From positions 1-25,284 of the forward strand of contig CATAWQ010000005.1 in assembly GCA_949500635.1 (NCBI GenBank): a stretch of 25,284 nt of DNA, given 5' to 3'. The notes beneath the pieces are model-generated. The model did not search any database and was not told the origin of the DNA. It saw only the letters and a program-made list of their open reading frames with translations. Source of the stretch: an uncultured Mycoplasmatota bacterium (GTDB taxonomy: Bacteria > Bacillota_I > Bacilli_A > Mycoplasmatales > Mycoplasmoidaceae). Position numbers and translations under genes: made by a program. Below, one piece after another: positions 1 through 8,123 of this stretch (position 1 is its first letter; each line of letters begins with the position of its first letter).

Positions 1-14
1 CATAAAACTAAGAA

Positions 15-173
15 TTATCTAGATTCCTTGTGTAAAGTTGTTTTTTTACACTTAGAGCAATACTTTCTTAGTTGCAATCTCTTTATAGAGTCTTTATTGA
101 CTAAGATGTGATAATTACGAGAATTGCATTCTTCACATATCAATATTGCCTTCACTTTCATATTCTTAGACAT
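15..173 (-). CDS. rpmG: 50S ribosomal protein L33, zinc-ribbon type
   Basis: A 52-aa basic protein too short for a standard ORF cut-off. It is a structural component of the large ribosomal subunit. Two CxxC pairs are visible (C13/C16 and C39/C42), the zinc-binding (C+) form of L33, with the family-typical stretch NYHILVNKD between them and a Lys/Arg-rich end. The ATG at 173 is chosen because it gives the expected length; an in-frame ATG four codons in is possible. No Shine-Dalgarno stands at normal distance. A GGGAGGGG run lies about 18 nt upstream and is partly inside a hairpin whose U tract ends 2 nt before ATG. It stops at TAA (15-17). The upstream neighbour on the same strand is the candidate structured RNA and the sigma-like operon. 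Identification is firm; how it is initiated is not. Confidence 0.93.
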   Translation of the reverse strand: MSKNMKVKAILICEECNSRNYHILVNKDSIKRLQLRKYCSKCKKTTLHKESR

Positions 174-175
174 TT

Positions 176-195
176 AAAAAAGGAGCTTTTGCCCC
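176..195 (-). terminator. Hairpin plus U tract abutting rpmG start (terminator or attenuator)
   Basis: On the minus strand GGGGC, an AAAA loop and GCTCC form a 5-bp stem with one G:U pair (182-195), followed directly by six U (181-176) and then AA-ATG of rpmG. It could end transcription arriving from upstream. Because the GGGAGGGG run (199-192) shares its G residues with the stem, it could also mask the only purine-rich ribosome-binding candidate of rpmG. The stem is short, so its strength is uncertain. Confidence 0.5.
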
Positions 196-202
196 TCCCA
201 TT

Positions 203-227
203 AAATGTATTTATATTATATACATTT
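203..227 (-). promoter_or_regulatory. Probable rpmG -10 box inside an 8-bp palindrome
   Basis: TATAAT on the minus strand at 220-215 would start a transcript near 208, upstream of rpmG. The box sits in a perfect 8-bp inverted repeat (203-210 with 220-227, 9-nt loop). No clear -35 is visible. The repeat could be an operator, the 3' hairpin of the upstream RNA, or chance in AT-rich DNA. Confidence 0.4.
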
Positions 228-261
228 GTCTCTATATTTATAAATATCTTTTATACAATAT

Positions 262-395
262 TAAGTCAAAACCAAACATCCCAGTAACTTGGTTTGATAA
301 AAACTATTATATAATTCAGCTGAGGATTTATAGTGTAATTTAGATCTTCATAGATTATTTATTCAATCCATAACTAGGTTAATTTGGTTTTGACT
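262..395 (-). ncRNA. Candidate structured small RNA of about 135 nt
   Basis: This gene-free stretch is closed by a perfect 13-bp inverted repeat (264-276 with 383-395). Inside it, after a 3x4-nt internal loop, lies a second 6-bp helix (280-285 with 373-378, one G:U pair). The result is a long, interrupted rod as in many stable bacterial RNAs. A TATAAT at 411-406 on the minus strand would place the 5' end at about 399, right at the outer arm. Part of the 3' arm (269-275) can instead pair with 289-295, giving a mutually exclusive hairpin. I see no signal recognition particle RNA, tmRNA or RNase P signature. Existence as an RNA is inferred from sequence alone, and strand is inferred from the -10 box. 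Confidence 0.45.
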
Positions 396-405
396 AATAA
401 ATTTT

Positions 406-411
406 ATTATA
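406..411 (-). promoter_or_regulatory. -10 box (TATAAT) of the candidate small RNA
   Basis: A consensus TATAAT on the minus strand lies 10-11 nt before the outer arm of the inverted repeat. A start point 6-7 nt downstream would begin the RNA just ahead of its closing helix. No -35 element is evident, which is common in mollicutes. It lies just past the stop codon of the sigma-like gene. Confidence 0.4.
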
Positions 412-424
412 AATTACTTGCATT

Positions 425-1027
425 TTACTTTTTGCTTGGTGAATGTAATACTAAATGTTCTCTTGCTTTCTTAATAAACGTTCGAATATCGTTATAGTAT
501 GTATGCTTAGGAATACTTAATTTTTTAATTATATATTTAGTAGATTTACCGTTAATTAACATATTAATAATTTTCACTGTTCTTTTTTTCTTATATTTTT
601 TAAGAAATGAATAAAAGTCCTCAGTTTCATTTACATTATTAAAAAATATTTCTGGTGTATTGTAATCAATAAAATAGTCTTCTTTCTGACTTTTAATATT
701 TTCATGTATTTTGTAATATTGTTCGTTTTTCTTCTTGTTTCTGACCAACTCAGTTAATAATTTGAATTTGCAATTATTAAACAATAATCTTCTAAAAGAA
801 ATTTTGTGTTTTAACTTACTATATACATTTATTGTTTTATTTAACTCAGAATAGATTAAACCATTCAGATCAATTGGATATTTTATATTTTTTGCATGTA
901 ATATGGTTTTGCAATATTTGTATAATTCAAGTTTGTATTTAGCAAAAATAATTGCTTTGTAGTTTACATCATTCTTAAACTTGGTAAGATTAACTGGACA
1001 TTTAATATCAATTTGATTTTCTAACAT
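425..1027 (-). CDS. Sigma-factor-like DNA-binding protein (putative)
   Basis: A 200-aa, very Lys-rich protein. Its C-terminal third (about 148-193) reads as a helix-turn-helix like sigma region 4: a helix ending INGKSTKYIIKKL, a turn at IPKH, then a recognition-like helix running into KKAREHL. Residues about 35-100, with ISFRRLLFNNCKFKLL, resemble the layout of sigma region 2. An acidic linker (110-135) joins the two halves. This is pattern recognition, not a family match; it could be another HTH regulator. It is the last gene of a four-gene operon, 1 bp after the preceding stop. Mycoplasma genitalium MG428 is a known divergent sigma factor controlling recombination genes, so a cryptic sigma here would have precedent. 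No tryptophan codons. Confidence 0.5.
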   Translation of the reverse strand: MLENQIDIKCPVNLTKFKNDVNYKAIIFAKYKLELYKYCKTILHAKNIKYPIDLNGLIYSELNKTINVYSKLKHKISFRRLLFNNCKFKLLTELVRNKKKNEQYYKIHENIKSQKEDYFIDYNTPEIFFNNVNETEDFYSFLKKYKKKRTVKIINMLINGKSTKYIIKKLSIPKHTYYNDIRTFIKKAREHLVLHSPSKK

Positions 1028-1028
1028 A

Positions 1029-1499
1029 CTATAAATTACTTAATGTTATTTTGAATTGATCATAATAATATTTTTGATATCCAATCCCTGGTATATACCA
1101 CACTAAATCAATCAGTATTGTGTCTTTCCTCGAGTTAATCCTATATGATAATTCAAATTTATATTTATTAATTGAATATTTAAATTTTTCAATATTGCTA
1201 ATTACATCTTTAATAATTTTCTTTATTTCTTCTACAAATTTATTTTCATTAATTTCTTTTGAATACTTATCTTCTTTTACATATATTGAAATAATTTTTT
1301 TAAGATTTTCATTTTTAGTCAAAAAATACGAAATTTTACAACGTTCATAATTATCCCCTCTATTCATTGGTTTTCTTTCTTCTGGTTGATCATAGTTATT
1401 TTTATTAAGTAAATTTAATCCAATCATTGCAGTGCCTCCTATTAATATGGAAGACAAACCTCCAGAAATTAGACTAATACTCTTTTTTGATATTTTCAT
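1029..1499 (-). CDS. Hypothetical protein with N-terminal membrane anchor
   Basis: A 156-aa protein of unknown family. Residues about 8-31 form one hydrophobic, Gly/Ser-rich segment preceded by lysines, which suggests an uncleaved signal anchor; there is no lipobox cysteine. The rest is charged and alternates Lys/Glu-rich helix (about 60-105) with a beta-like C-terminus ending in an aromatic stretch (YQKYYYDQF). If the anchor inserts as expected, the bulk is extracellular. Its ATG overlaps the stop of the 347-aa gene by 1 bp (TAATG), and the next gene starts 1 bp after its TAG, so translation is probably coupled. Function cannot be stated. Confidence 0.6.
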   Translation of the reverse strand: MKISKKSISLISGGLSSILIGGTAMIGLNLLNKNNYDQPEERKPMNRGDNYERCKISYFLTKNENLKKIISIYVKEDKYSKEINENKFVEEIKKIIKDVISNIEKFKYSINKYKFELSYRINSRKDTILIDLVWYIPGIGYQKYYYDQFKITLSNL

Positions 1500-2542
1500 T
1501 AAAATGTTACCTCCTTAAAATATTCAATGTTATCAATAAAAACTTGCATTACCTGTAATTTGTTGTTTAGATAATCATCATTCCCTTTAAAACTGAAATT
1601 GTTTATAAATTTTAAAGTTTTAATAATATTTTTATAAAGAACTTTAATTGATATTTGATAATACCCAGTTGTTGCTAACGGACAATAAAATCCAGCTACT
1701 CCATCAGGTTGATTTTTAATTTTTAAATCAGATTCATTAAAATATGTGCAGAAATCATAGGTAAATTTTTTTGTTGAATCACCATATTCAGGTGTTGTTA
1801 CTTCATACATTAATTCATTTTGTTCATGTCCATGTATTTGGTATATAAAATGAACTTTTTTAGATAGTATTGTGTAATTGTCTTCAAATTTAATTGTTAA
1901 TAAATTTTTTATTGGTTCATCAATTTGTTCTGTTTCATTATTCATTGAATAATAAATTATTTGATCTTCACTATAACTCCCTAATACTGAATTTAAATAA
2001 TATGAATTAGAAATACTAAATGTGGAATTTTTTTCATTACTTTCTACATAGTTTGAATACAAGAATTCAACTTCTACATTCTGTTGATATATTTCACTAA
2101 TAAATTCGTTATATTCATATTGATCTAAAGAAATTCCTGCTTGATCTAATATGCTATTATCTACATTTAAACTAAAATTCAATAATATTGAATAATTTAT
2201 TAATGGATCTTGGAATAATTTTGAATCATTTGTATCCATTTCAAAATTACATGTGTATTTGGTGCAACAGTCTTTTTGAATTACTCAATCAGGAGCTTTT
2301 TGCTGTGGTTCTGGATTTATTGAAATATTACTTATTTGCATAAATTGAGTTGATAAATTTACATTAAATACATTAATTGGTAAAAACAAATTATTAATTA
2401 AGTAAAAGTTAATATTGAAATACCATTTGTTTTCTACTATTTTCAAATTTCCATCAGATCCATCTATGTATAGCCATTTAAACTGATTAACTGGATTTTC
2501 TTTTAATCTTTTAACGTAGTATACTGATTCAACATTAATCAT
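1499..2542 (-). CDS. Hypothetical 347-aa protein in the sigma-like operon
   Basis: Reading TGA at 2285-2287 as Trp joins what standard-code translation shows as two ORFs into one 347-aa product. There is no signal peptide or membrane segment. The sequence is poor in Lys relative to its neighbours, rich in Asn, Tyr, Ile and Phe, and looks mostly beta-stranded. Five cysteines are visible: an adjacent pair (CC), one four residues after it, and two further on near 250 and 276. I recognise no domain. It begins 1 bp after the stop of the HTH gene and overlaps the next gene by 1 bp. Its central place between two DNA-binding proteins and a membrane protein suggests one shared process. Confidence 0.65.
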
Positions 2543-2543
2543 A

Positions 2544-2867
2544 CTATCTGTAGTATTTGAAGAATTCAGCTAAAGCAATTTTTAGTTTCAAATAAAATGT
2601 TGATCTTGAGCAATGATATTGATCATTATTTTTATTATCAAAAAAGCATTGAGTAATTATTCTTCTACTTTCATTTGTTAACTCATTTGAAATTGAGTCA
2701 ATCATATTGATATAAGACTGATATTCTTTAATTCTTTGTTTCTCTCGTTTGTTTATTTTTTTCGATGCCGCAACACTAAGTTTAAACTTGTATGTCTTAT
2801 ATAACAATGCAATTTCACGAATTTGGTTTTTGTCTTTTTTAAATTGATTTTTTGAATAATTTTCCAT
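2544..2867 (-). CDS. Small HTH regulator, ArpU/sigma-region-4-like (putative)
   Basis: A 107-aa protein and first gene of the operon. The start at 2867 is chosen over an ATG nine codons upstream because a strong AAAGGAGA lies 5 nt before it. The N-terminal two thirds are Lys/Arg-rich and helical. The C-terminus has the pattern of phage late regulators of the ArpU/RinA type and of sigma region 4: LTNESRRIITQCFF, a short spacer, then CSRSTFYLKLKIALAEFF as the likely recognition helix. Family assignment is by eye. As the leading gene it may control the operon itself or act with the sigma-like protein encoded at its end. No phage structural genes are nearby. Confidence 0.55.
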   Translation of the reverse strand: MENYSKNQFKKDKNQIREIALLYKTYKFKLSVAASKKINKREKQRIKEYQSYINMIDSISNELTNESRRIITQCFFDNKNNDQYHCSRSTFYLKLKIALAEFFKYYR

Positions 2868-2957
2868 ATTTTCTCCTTTAAACAAAATATACAAAGAAAT
2901 TGAAAAAATTTTTATTACTAAAAATAAAATTTTTATATAAAATTTTCTAAATTTAAT

Positions 2958-2995
2958 AAATCCAATTTTTTGTTAAAATAACAAAAATTGGATTT
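2958..2995. repeat. 16-bp inverted repeat between metK and the HTH operon
   Basis: Arms 2958-2974 and 2980-2995 match over 16 bp with a single extra T in the left arm; the loop is 5 nt. It lies about 90 bp upstream of the HTH gene start and about 50 bp past the metK stop. It has no strong U tract on the minus strand. It could be a second terminator or a palindromic operator for the HTH protein. Confidence 0.5.
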
Positions 2996-3014
2996 TATAT
3001 ACGTGTGTATCTGT

Positions 3015-3040
3015 ATAAAAAAATCCTCTATAAGAGGATT
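3015..3040 (-). terminator. Rho-independent terminator after metK
   Basis: On the minus strand AATCCTCT pairs with AGAGGATT (8 bp, 3-nt loop, 3022-3040), followed by a run of U (3023-3016). It starts 3 bp past the metK TAA and closes the long pot-tsaD-metK transcription unit. Confidence 0.85.
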
Positions 3041-3043
3041 CAA

Positions 3044-4180
3044 TTATTTAATGTTTTTCCTTAAAACATTAACCTTATCTAATTTTTCTCAAGGTAAATT
3101 TAATTCATCTCTACCAAAATGTCCATAAACAGATAAATCAGAATAAACATTCTTTTTCATATTAAGTTTTTCAATAATGGATTTTAAATTAAAATTGAAT
3201 GATTTTTTTATTGCATTTAAAATCTTTTCTTCTGGATATTTTGATGTGCCAAATGTTTCTATAAAAATATCAGATGGATGAGACAAACCTATATTAAACC
3301 CTAATTGAACTTCACAACGTTCAGCTAATCCAGCTGCCACTACATTTTTTGCAATGTATCTAGCAAAATATGCACCTGTCCTATCTACTTTTGTATAATC
3401 TTTTCCACTAAAAGCACCACCACCATGTTTTGATGCGCCACCGTATGTGTCCACAATAATCTTTCTACCAGTTAGTCCTGTGTCTCCAAATGGACCACCT
3501 ACAATAAAATCACCTGCATTATTTACTAATTTCTTAAATTTAGAACTAAAACCGTATTTTTTTGCAACAGGAATCATTACTTTAGATTCAATGATTTTTC
3601 TAATGTTGGGCACATCATTAGATTTATTATGTTGAATTGACATTAACATGCTATCAATTGATTTTGCTTTATTATTAATATAATTAATGCAAACCTGAGA
3701 TTTCATATCGTATTTTGCACCAGGAAGTTTGTTAGCATTAATTAATTTTTCAGTTTCCTTACAAAGATCATGAGCAATAGAAATTGGTAGAGGCATATAA
3801 TTTTTAGTCTCGATAGTTGCATAACCAAAAACAATACCTTGGTCACCAGCACCAACAATTTGATTTTGTAAGTTTACTAAATTATTAATATCAGTAGATT
3901 GTTTATTAATGTTAGATAAAATTGTAAAATCACATTCATCATATCCTAGTGGTTTTAACACACTTCAAGCAATTTGAATAACATCGGCATAACCTTTAGT
4001 AGTTATTTCACCACCAATAACAATTAAATGATTACTTGCAAATACTTCACAAGCAACATGACTATTAGGATCTAATTTTAAGCAACAATCTAAAATTGAA
4101 TCAGCAATTTTATCGCATATTTTGTCAGGATGACCAACCCCTACTGATTCACTAGTAATTTTTCTAACAAAACTTGACAT
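3044..4180 (-). CDS. metK: S-adenosylmethionine synthetase
   Basis: A 378-aa cytosolic enzyme, normal length, that makes SAM from methionine and ATP. The ATP-binding GHPDK motif is at 16-20, the methionine-site GAGDQG at 110-115, and the GGGAFSGKD loop and the DRTGAYFARYIAKN segment follow. Two TGA codons (3965-3967 and 3089-3091) are Trp; they would split the gene under the standard code. It ends NIK-TAA just before the terminator. The start follows tsaD by 10 nt with no Shine-Dalgarno. A TATAAT overlapping the tsaD stop lies 9 nt before the ATG, so metK is probably also transcribed on its own as a leaderless mRNA. SAM feeds tRNA and rRNA methyltransferases such as the tlyA product in this window. 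Confidence 0.97.
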
Positions 4181-4189
4181 ATTTAATAA

Positions 4190-4195
4190 ATTATA
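4190..4195 (-). promoter_or_regulatory. -10 box for leaderless metK transcript
   Basis: TATAAT on the minus strand overlaps the tsaD TAA and is 9 nt from the metK ATG. A start point 7-9 nt downstream falls at or within 2 nt of the ATG. There is no Shine-Dalgarno. Confidence 0.5.
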
Positions 4196-5156
4196 TACAG
4201 TCTATTGAAAGATTTGCATCGTTGATTAGAAGTAATGCATAGGCAGCTATCATTGTTGCATTATCACCGCAGTATTTAACGTCAGGTATAATTAGATTTT
4301 TAAATTTTTTAGATAATAAGTATCTAAGTCTTTTGTTTGCTGATACTCCTCCACCAATAACAATGTTGTTTACTTTATATTTGATAGAATAGTATTCCAA
4401 TTTTCTAATCAATTCTTCACAAATTCATTCCAAAGATGAAGAGGCAATCATAATCTTATCAATCCTTTGATTCTTCATTTTAATTGTATTAACATAATTT
4501 AAAACATGAGTCTTTAACCCTGAAAAACTAAATTGTTGCTTAAGTGGCAAATGATTGATTATTTTTAAGTTACATTTAGATTCATTAAAACATTTATCAA
4601 TACTAATACCTCCTGGATATGGTAAATTTATAGCACGTCCTATTTTATCTAATGTTTCGCCAACAGCATCATCGCTAGTTTTATTTAATATTCTAATCTT
4701 ATTAATAGCTCTAACTAAATATATTGATGTGTGTCCTCCTGAAACTACTAACGATAGAAAGGGGTATTTAATCTTTTGATTTTTACCAATGGAAAACGAA
4801 AAAATATGACCAAACATATGATCAACAGGAATCAATCTAGATTTTGTTAAATAAGCAATAGATCTAGCAAATGTTTTACCAACATGTAATGAACCTGGTA
4901 AACCAGGTTTAGCAGTATATGCTAAATGAGTAATATCCTTATAATCCAATCCAGTGTCTTTGAATACATCTATTAAACATTTTGAGATTGATTCTTCATG
5001 ACTTCGTGAAGCGATTTCAGGAACTATACCACCAAATTTAATATGTTGATTTAAAGAAGTTTTAGTCGATTCTTTAATCAATTTGTTGTTCTTTACTAAA
5101 GCGATTGATGTATCATCACATGAAGTTTCAATTGCAAGTAAACAAATAGATTTCAT
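4191..5156 (-). CDS. tsaD: tRNA N6-adenosine threonylcarbamoyltransferase
   Basis: A 321-aa protein that transfers the threonylcarbamoyl group to A37 of ANN-decoding tRNAs, normally with TsaB and TsaE. The start MKSICLLAIETSCDDT is the family hallmark. The metal-binding HxxxH is H113/H117 (DHMFGH), followed by the VSGGHT nucleotide-binding motif near 143 and, in the C-terminal third, IGGGVSANKRLR and CGDNATMIA. TGA at 4425-4427 encodes Trp. The ATG overlaps the potD stop by 1 bp (TAATG), with GAAGGG 11 nt before it inside potD. It is slightly shorter than the usual 335-345 aa. Its place after an importer looks like operon packing rather than a functional link. Confidence 0.96.
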
Positions 5157-6496
5157 TATAGCTTACCCTTCATAATATTGAATGCTCAATGCATATTAGA
5201 TTTAATCAACTCACTTGAAATGTTTTCTTCTATGTAATTAATATCAGAAACTTCAGATGCATCAATATTATAAATATTCTGTAACAATTGAATAGTTTGA
5301 AGATCTTCTATCCCATCCACCATAAAAAACGAATCATTTTGATCCATTACATAATCACAAACTTTTCTTAATGGTGATGTATATGCTAAAAAAGCAAAGT
5401 TATTCATTGAATCATATTTATATTCATCACCATTTTTTTCTTTAATGTTTTCTCCATAACTAGTTCCTGACAAACATATTTGATTAACAATATCATGCAT
5501 TTTTTGGAATTTAATTAAATTAGATTCATCTTTTTTATTTAAAACCACCATATCTAATGCAATTAGTGTTTTATCAAATTTACAAAAATGGAATTCGTTT
5601 GGGTCAGCAACACCCTCTGTTCCCCCACCTTGAGCAGCATACAAAAGATCTCCATTATATGCGATAGCGGAACTTGCTCCAAAAGGATAGTGTTTAGATA
5701 ATGTAGAAATAATTTGTCCAGAGTCAGAATTAAAATACGTATAACTTTTTTTAAAGTTCTTACTAAAATTAGAATAAATATCTGTATAGTCTTCTATGGT
5801 TGTAGCATCATTTGGAGGATTTACACCGTGATTAGTTATACTATTGCAAATACCAAAAACACTGCGCGCATCACTAACCACAGCAATTCTACGTTCATTT
5901 TTTGGTGTAAATCTTTCATCAATTGGATGATAAGAATTAATCAATTGAAATGTTGTCTCCCAATCTCTTGCAGCATCCAATTCAGGAATAACTTCTCCTT
6001 TATATGCGAATGAGAATGATTGCAAAAAATAAGGGATACCATAATCCAAAATAGATTCATCATTTCTGTAGTATCCTTCTACACGATATTTATCATCTAA
6101 TTTATTAATTAATGTATTAATGGTATCACTAAAAATACCAGACGAAATTGCATCTACACCATTTTGAATAACCAAGCCATTTTCTTTTTTAATATTAAAT
6201 TTAGTCCAATCAATTTTTGCTAATTGGTCATTGTTTTTTAAATTTAATAGCTCATAAGTTGTAGGGATAGCAAAATCATAGTACTTAGAAAATTTATTTT
6301 CTATTTCTTCATTTGTTTCATAGTGTAAATATGAAATATTAGGATATTTCTTTTGTAAATTTTGCATTACTTCATTAGACATATAACTTTCTGAGTTAGC
6401 AAAAACAATCCCTTCCGTTCCGCAACTAGTTGCAGTTATTGGAATTAAAGAAAGTACAGGAATAATTTTTAATAAATTTAAAAATATTTTTTTCAT
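5156..6496 (-). CDS. potD: Spermidine/putrescine ABC transporter, substrate-binding lipoprotein
   Basis: A 446-aa lipoprotein that captures polyamines outside the cell for PotABC. The N-terminus is KK followed by a hydrophobic stretch and ITATSC, so Cys25 is the probable lipidation site. The mature region has the periplasmic-binding-protein layout, with aromatic and acidic segments such as YGIPYFLQSFSFAYKG near 172. It is longer than bacterial PotD (about 350 aa). Three reading-frame facts fix the ends: TGA at 5186-5188 is Trp, ten codons follow, and the TAA overlaps the tsaD ATG. It starts 2 bp after potC with no Shine-Dalgarno, so translation is probably coupled. Identification rests strongly on the adjacent potABC; ligand specificity could be another polyamine or cation. 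Confidence 0.88.
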
Positions 6497-6498
6497 AT

Positions 6499-7314
6499 TT
6501 ATCTATTTTTTTTCTTTTTTAATATTCCAACAAAAAACATTACAACAAATGTTACAAGAATAATAATTGCTCCAAATGTTACAACTCATGCTTTTATACC
6601 TTTGCGAGTTGAATAAATCGCTGTACCAATTGTTTGAAAAGATCCATTAACTAGATTAGTAATAATAAAATCATCAAGAGACATTGCTAATACGATAGCA
6701 ATTGCTGATAAAATGGCAGGAAATAAATAAGGAATAACTACTTTAAAGAAAGTTTTAATCTTAGAATATCCCAAATCATAACTTGCCAAAATTAAATTAT
6801 TATTCATCTTTGTCATTCTAGGATAAATAGCAATGATAGCATATGGAGTACAAAAAGAAATGTGAGCAAGCATTACTGTAAAAAAACCAAAATTTGCACC
6901 TAATGGAATTACTGTTGAAGCAAATAATAATGATAAACTTATACCTGTAATAACTTCAGGATTAACTAATGATAATCTTGTAGTCATCATAATTAAATTT
7001 TGGTGTTTCTTGTTGCTGTTCCAAATACCAAAACATGTAATAACACCCAAAATAACACATAAAGGTGTCACTACTACACTTAATATTAGTGAATTTAATA
7101 AACCATTAATAAATTCGCTATTTTGAAACAGCATTAAATAATTAGTTGTATCTGGACAACCAAAGTTCAAATTAATATTACCACGATCTGTTTGTCCATT
7201 GAAACTAATACAAACTATAAAAATTAAAGGAATATAAATTATTGCAAGAATGACAAATATATAAAATCTTTTAAAAAAATAAGATATTTTATCTTTTTGA
7301 AAAAAATTTTTCAT
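6499..7314 (-). CDS. potC: Spermidine/putrescine ABC transporter permease
   Basis: A 271-aa inner permease subunit with about six membrane helices, the first at about 16-38 and the last at the C-terminus before the KKKKNR tail. The cytoplasmic EAA-type loop that docks on the ATPase is ASYDLGYSKIKTFFKVVIP (about 177-195). TGA at 6586-6588 is Trp; the ORF continues through the last helix to TAA at 6499. It pairs with PotB to form the channel. The ATG overlaps the potB stop by 1 bp (TAATG). Length and helix count are normal for the family. Confidence 0.93.
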
Positions 7315-8123
7315 TATCTTTTCCTCCTATTGTAAAAAAATCTAACAAAAATAAACAACACATATCCTATAGTCATTAATAATAACAATATTAAACTTAA
7401 TGAAGAAGCACGAGCTAACGATATCTTACTCGTCAATGCTAATCCACCTTCTTCCATTAATATATCAGATATCAATGAACCATTTGGGTTAGCGTTTAAG
7501 AATTCTGGTACAGCAACAGTAGTAAATGATGGTAAAAATACTAATGTAATTCCAGAAAATAAAGCTGCTTTACTATAAGGAATTACTACATTAATAAATG
7601 TATTAAAATTACCTCTTCCCAAGTCTTTGCTTGCAAAGATTAGTGATTTTCGTAGTTCAATCAATGTATTGTATAAAGGTAAAATCATAAATGGAGTGTA
7701 TAAATATACTAAACCAATTATTGTAAATAATTGTCCTCTAGTCGAATTTTCATAACCATTTAAAAAGTCAAAGAAAGTTTTAAGCCCAATTAATTTAACC
7801 AAGAAGCTTGTTCAAATTGGTGCGGTTATCATTAAAATGGTAATTGTTTTTGCTTTTGTTGAACAATTAAATGCTAAGAAATACGCAAATGGATAACTTA
7901 TTAAAATAACAATAAATGTTGTAACTATTGCATCAAAAAAAGATAAGGCAATCTTTTCTCACACATACCCATTTAGATAATTTCAATTATCAATTATTGA
8001 GAATCCATCTGCTGGAAGAAACGAAAAGACAATTATCATTAACATTGGGACTATCAAAAATAGTAATGTGATAATTACATATGGTAATGTTAATAAAAAT
8101 TTTCTAGAAAATCTTTTATTCAT
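7314..8123 (-). CDS. potB: Spermidine/putrescine ABC transporter permease
   Basis: A 269-aa permease subunit. The true start at 8123 (MNKRFSRKFLLTLPYVI) lies 107 codons upstream of the first methionine that a standard-code reading would use; TGA codons encode Trp in DNWNYLNGYVWEK and APIWTSF. About six membrane helices are visible. The EAA loop is FASKDLGRGNFNTFINVVIP. The first 8 bp (ATGAATAA) overlap the 3' end of potA in another frame, and its stop overlaps the potC start, so potA-potB-potC are translationally chained. PotB and PotC form the heterodimeric polyamine channel. Confidence 0.93.

Noticed and set aside
262..395. Signal recognition particle RNA, tmRNA or RNase P RNA
   Set aside because: The interval is too short for tmRNA or RNase P RNA and lacks the conserved SRP tetraloop and internal-loop sequences.
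1499..2542. Two separate small genes (85 and 246 aa)
   Set aside because: They are in the same frame, 15 codons apart, and the only break is TGA, so they are one 347-aa gene.
425..2867. Prophage remnant, suggested by the ArpU/RinA-like protein
   Set aside because: No integrase, capsid, terminase, tail, att repeats or tRNA target was found; the genes look like a stable host operon.
5714..6013. 99-aa ORF on the plus strand inside potD
   Set aside because: It lies fully antisense to potD, has no ribosome site and no recognisable protein pattern; it is a shadow of the coding bias of potD.
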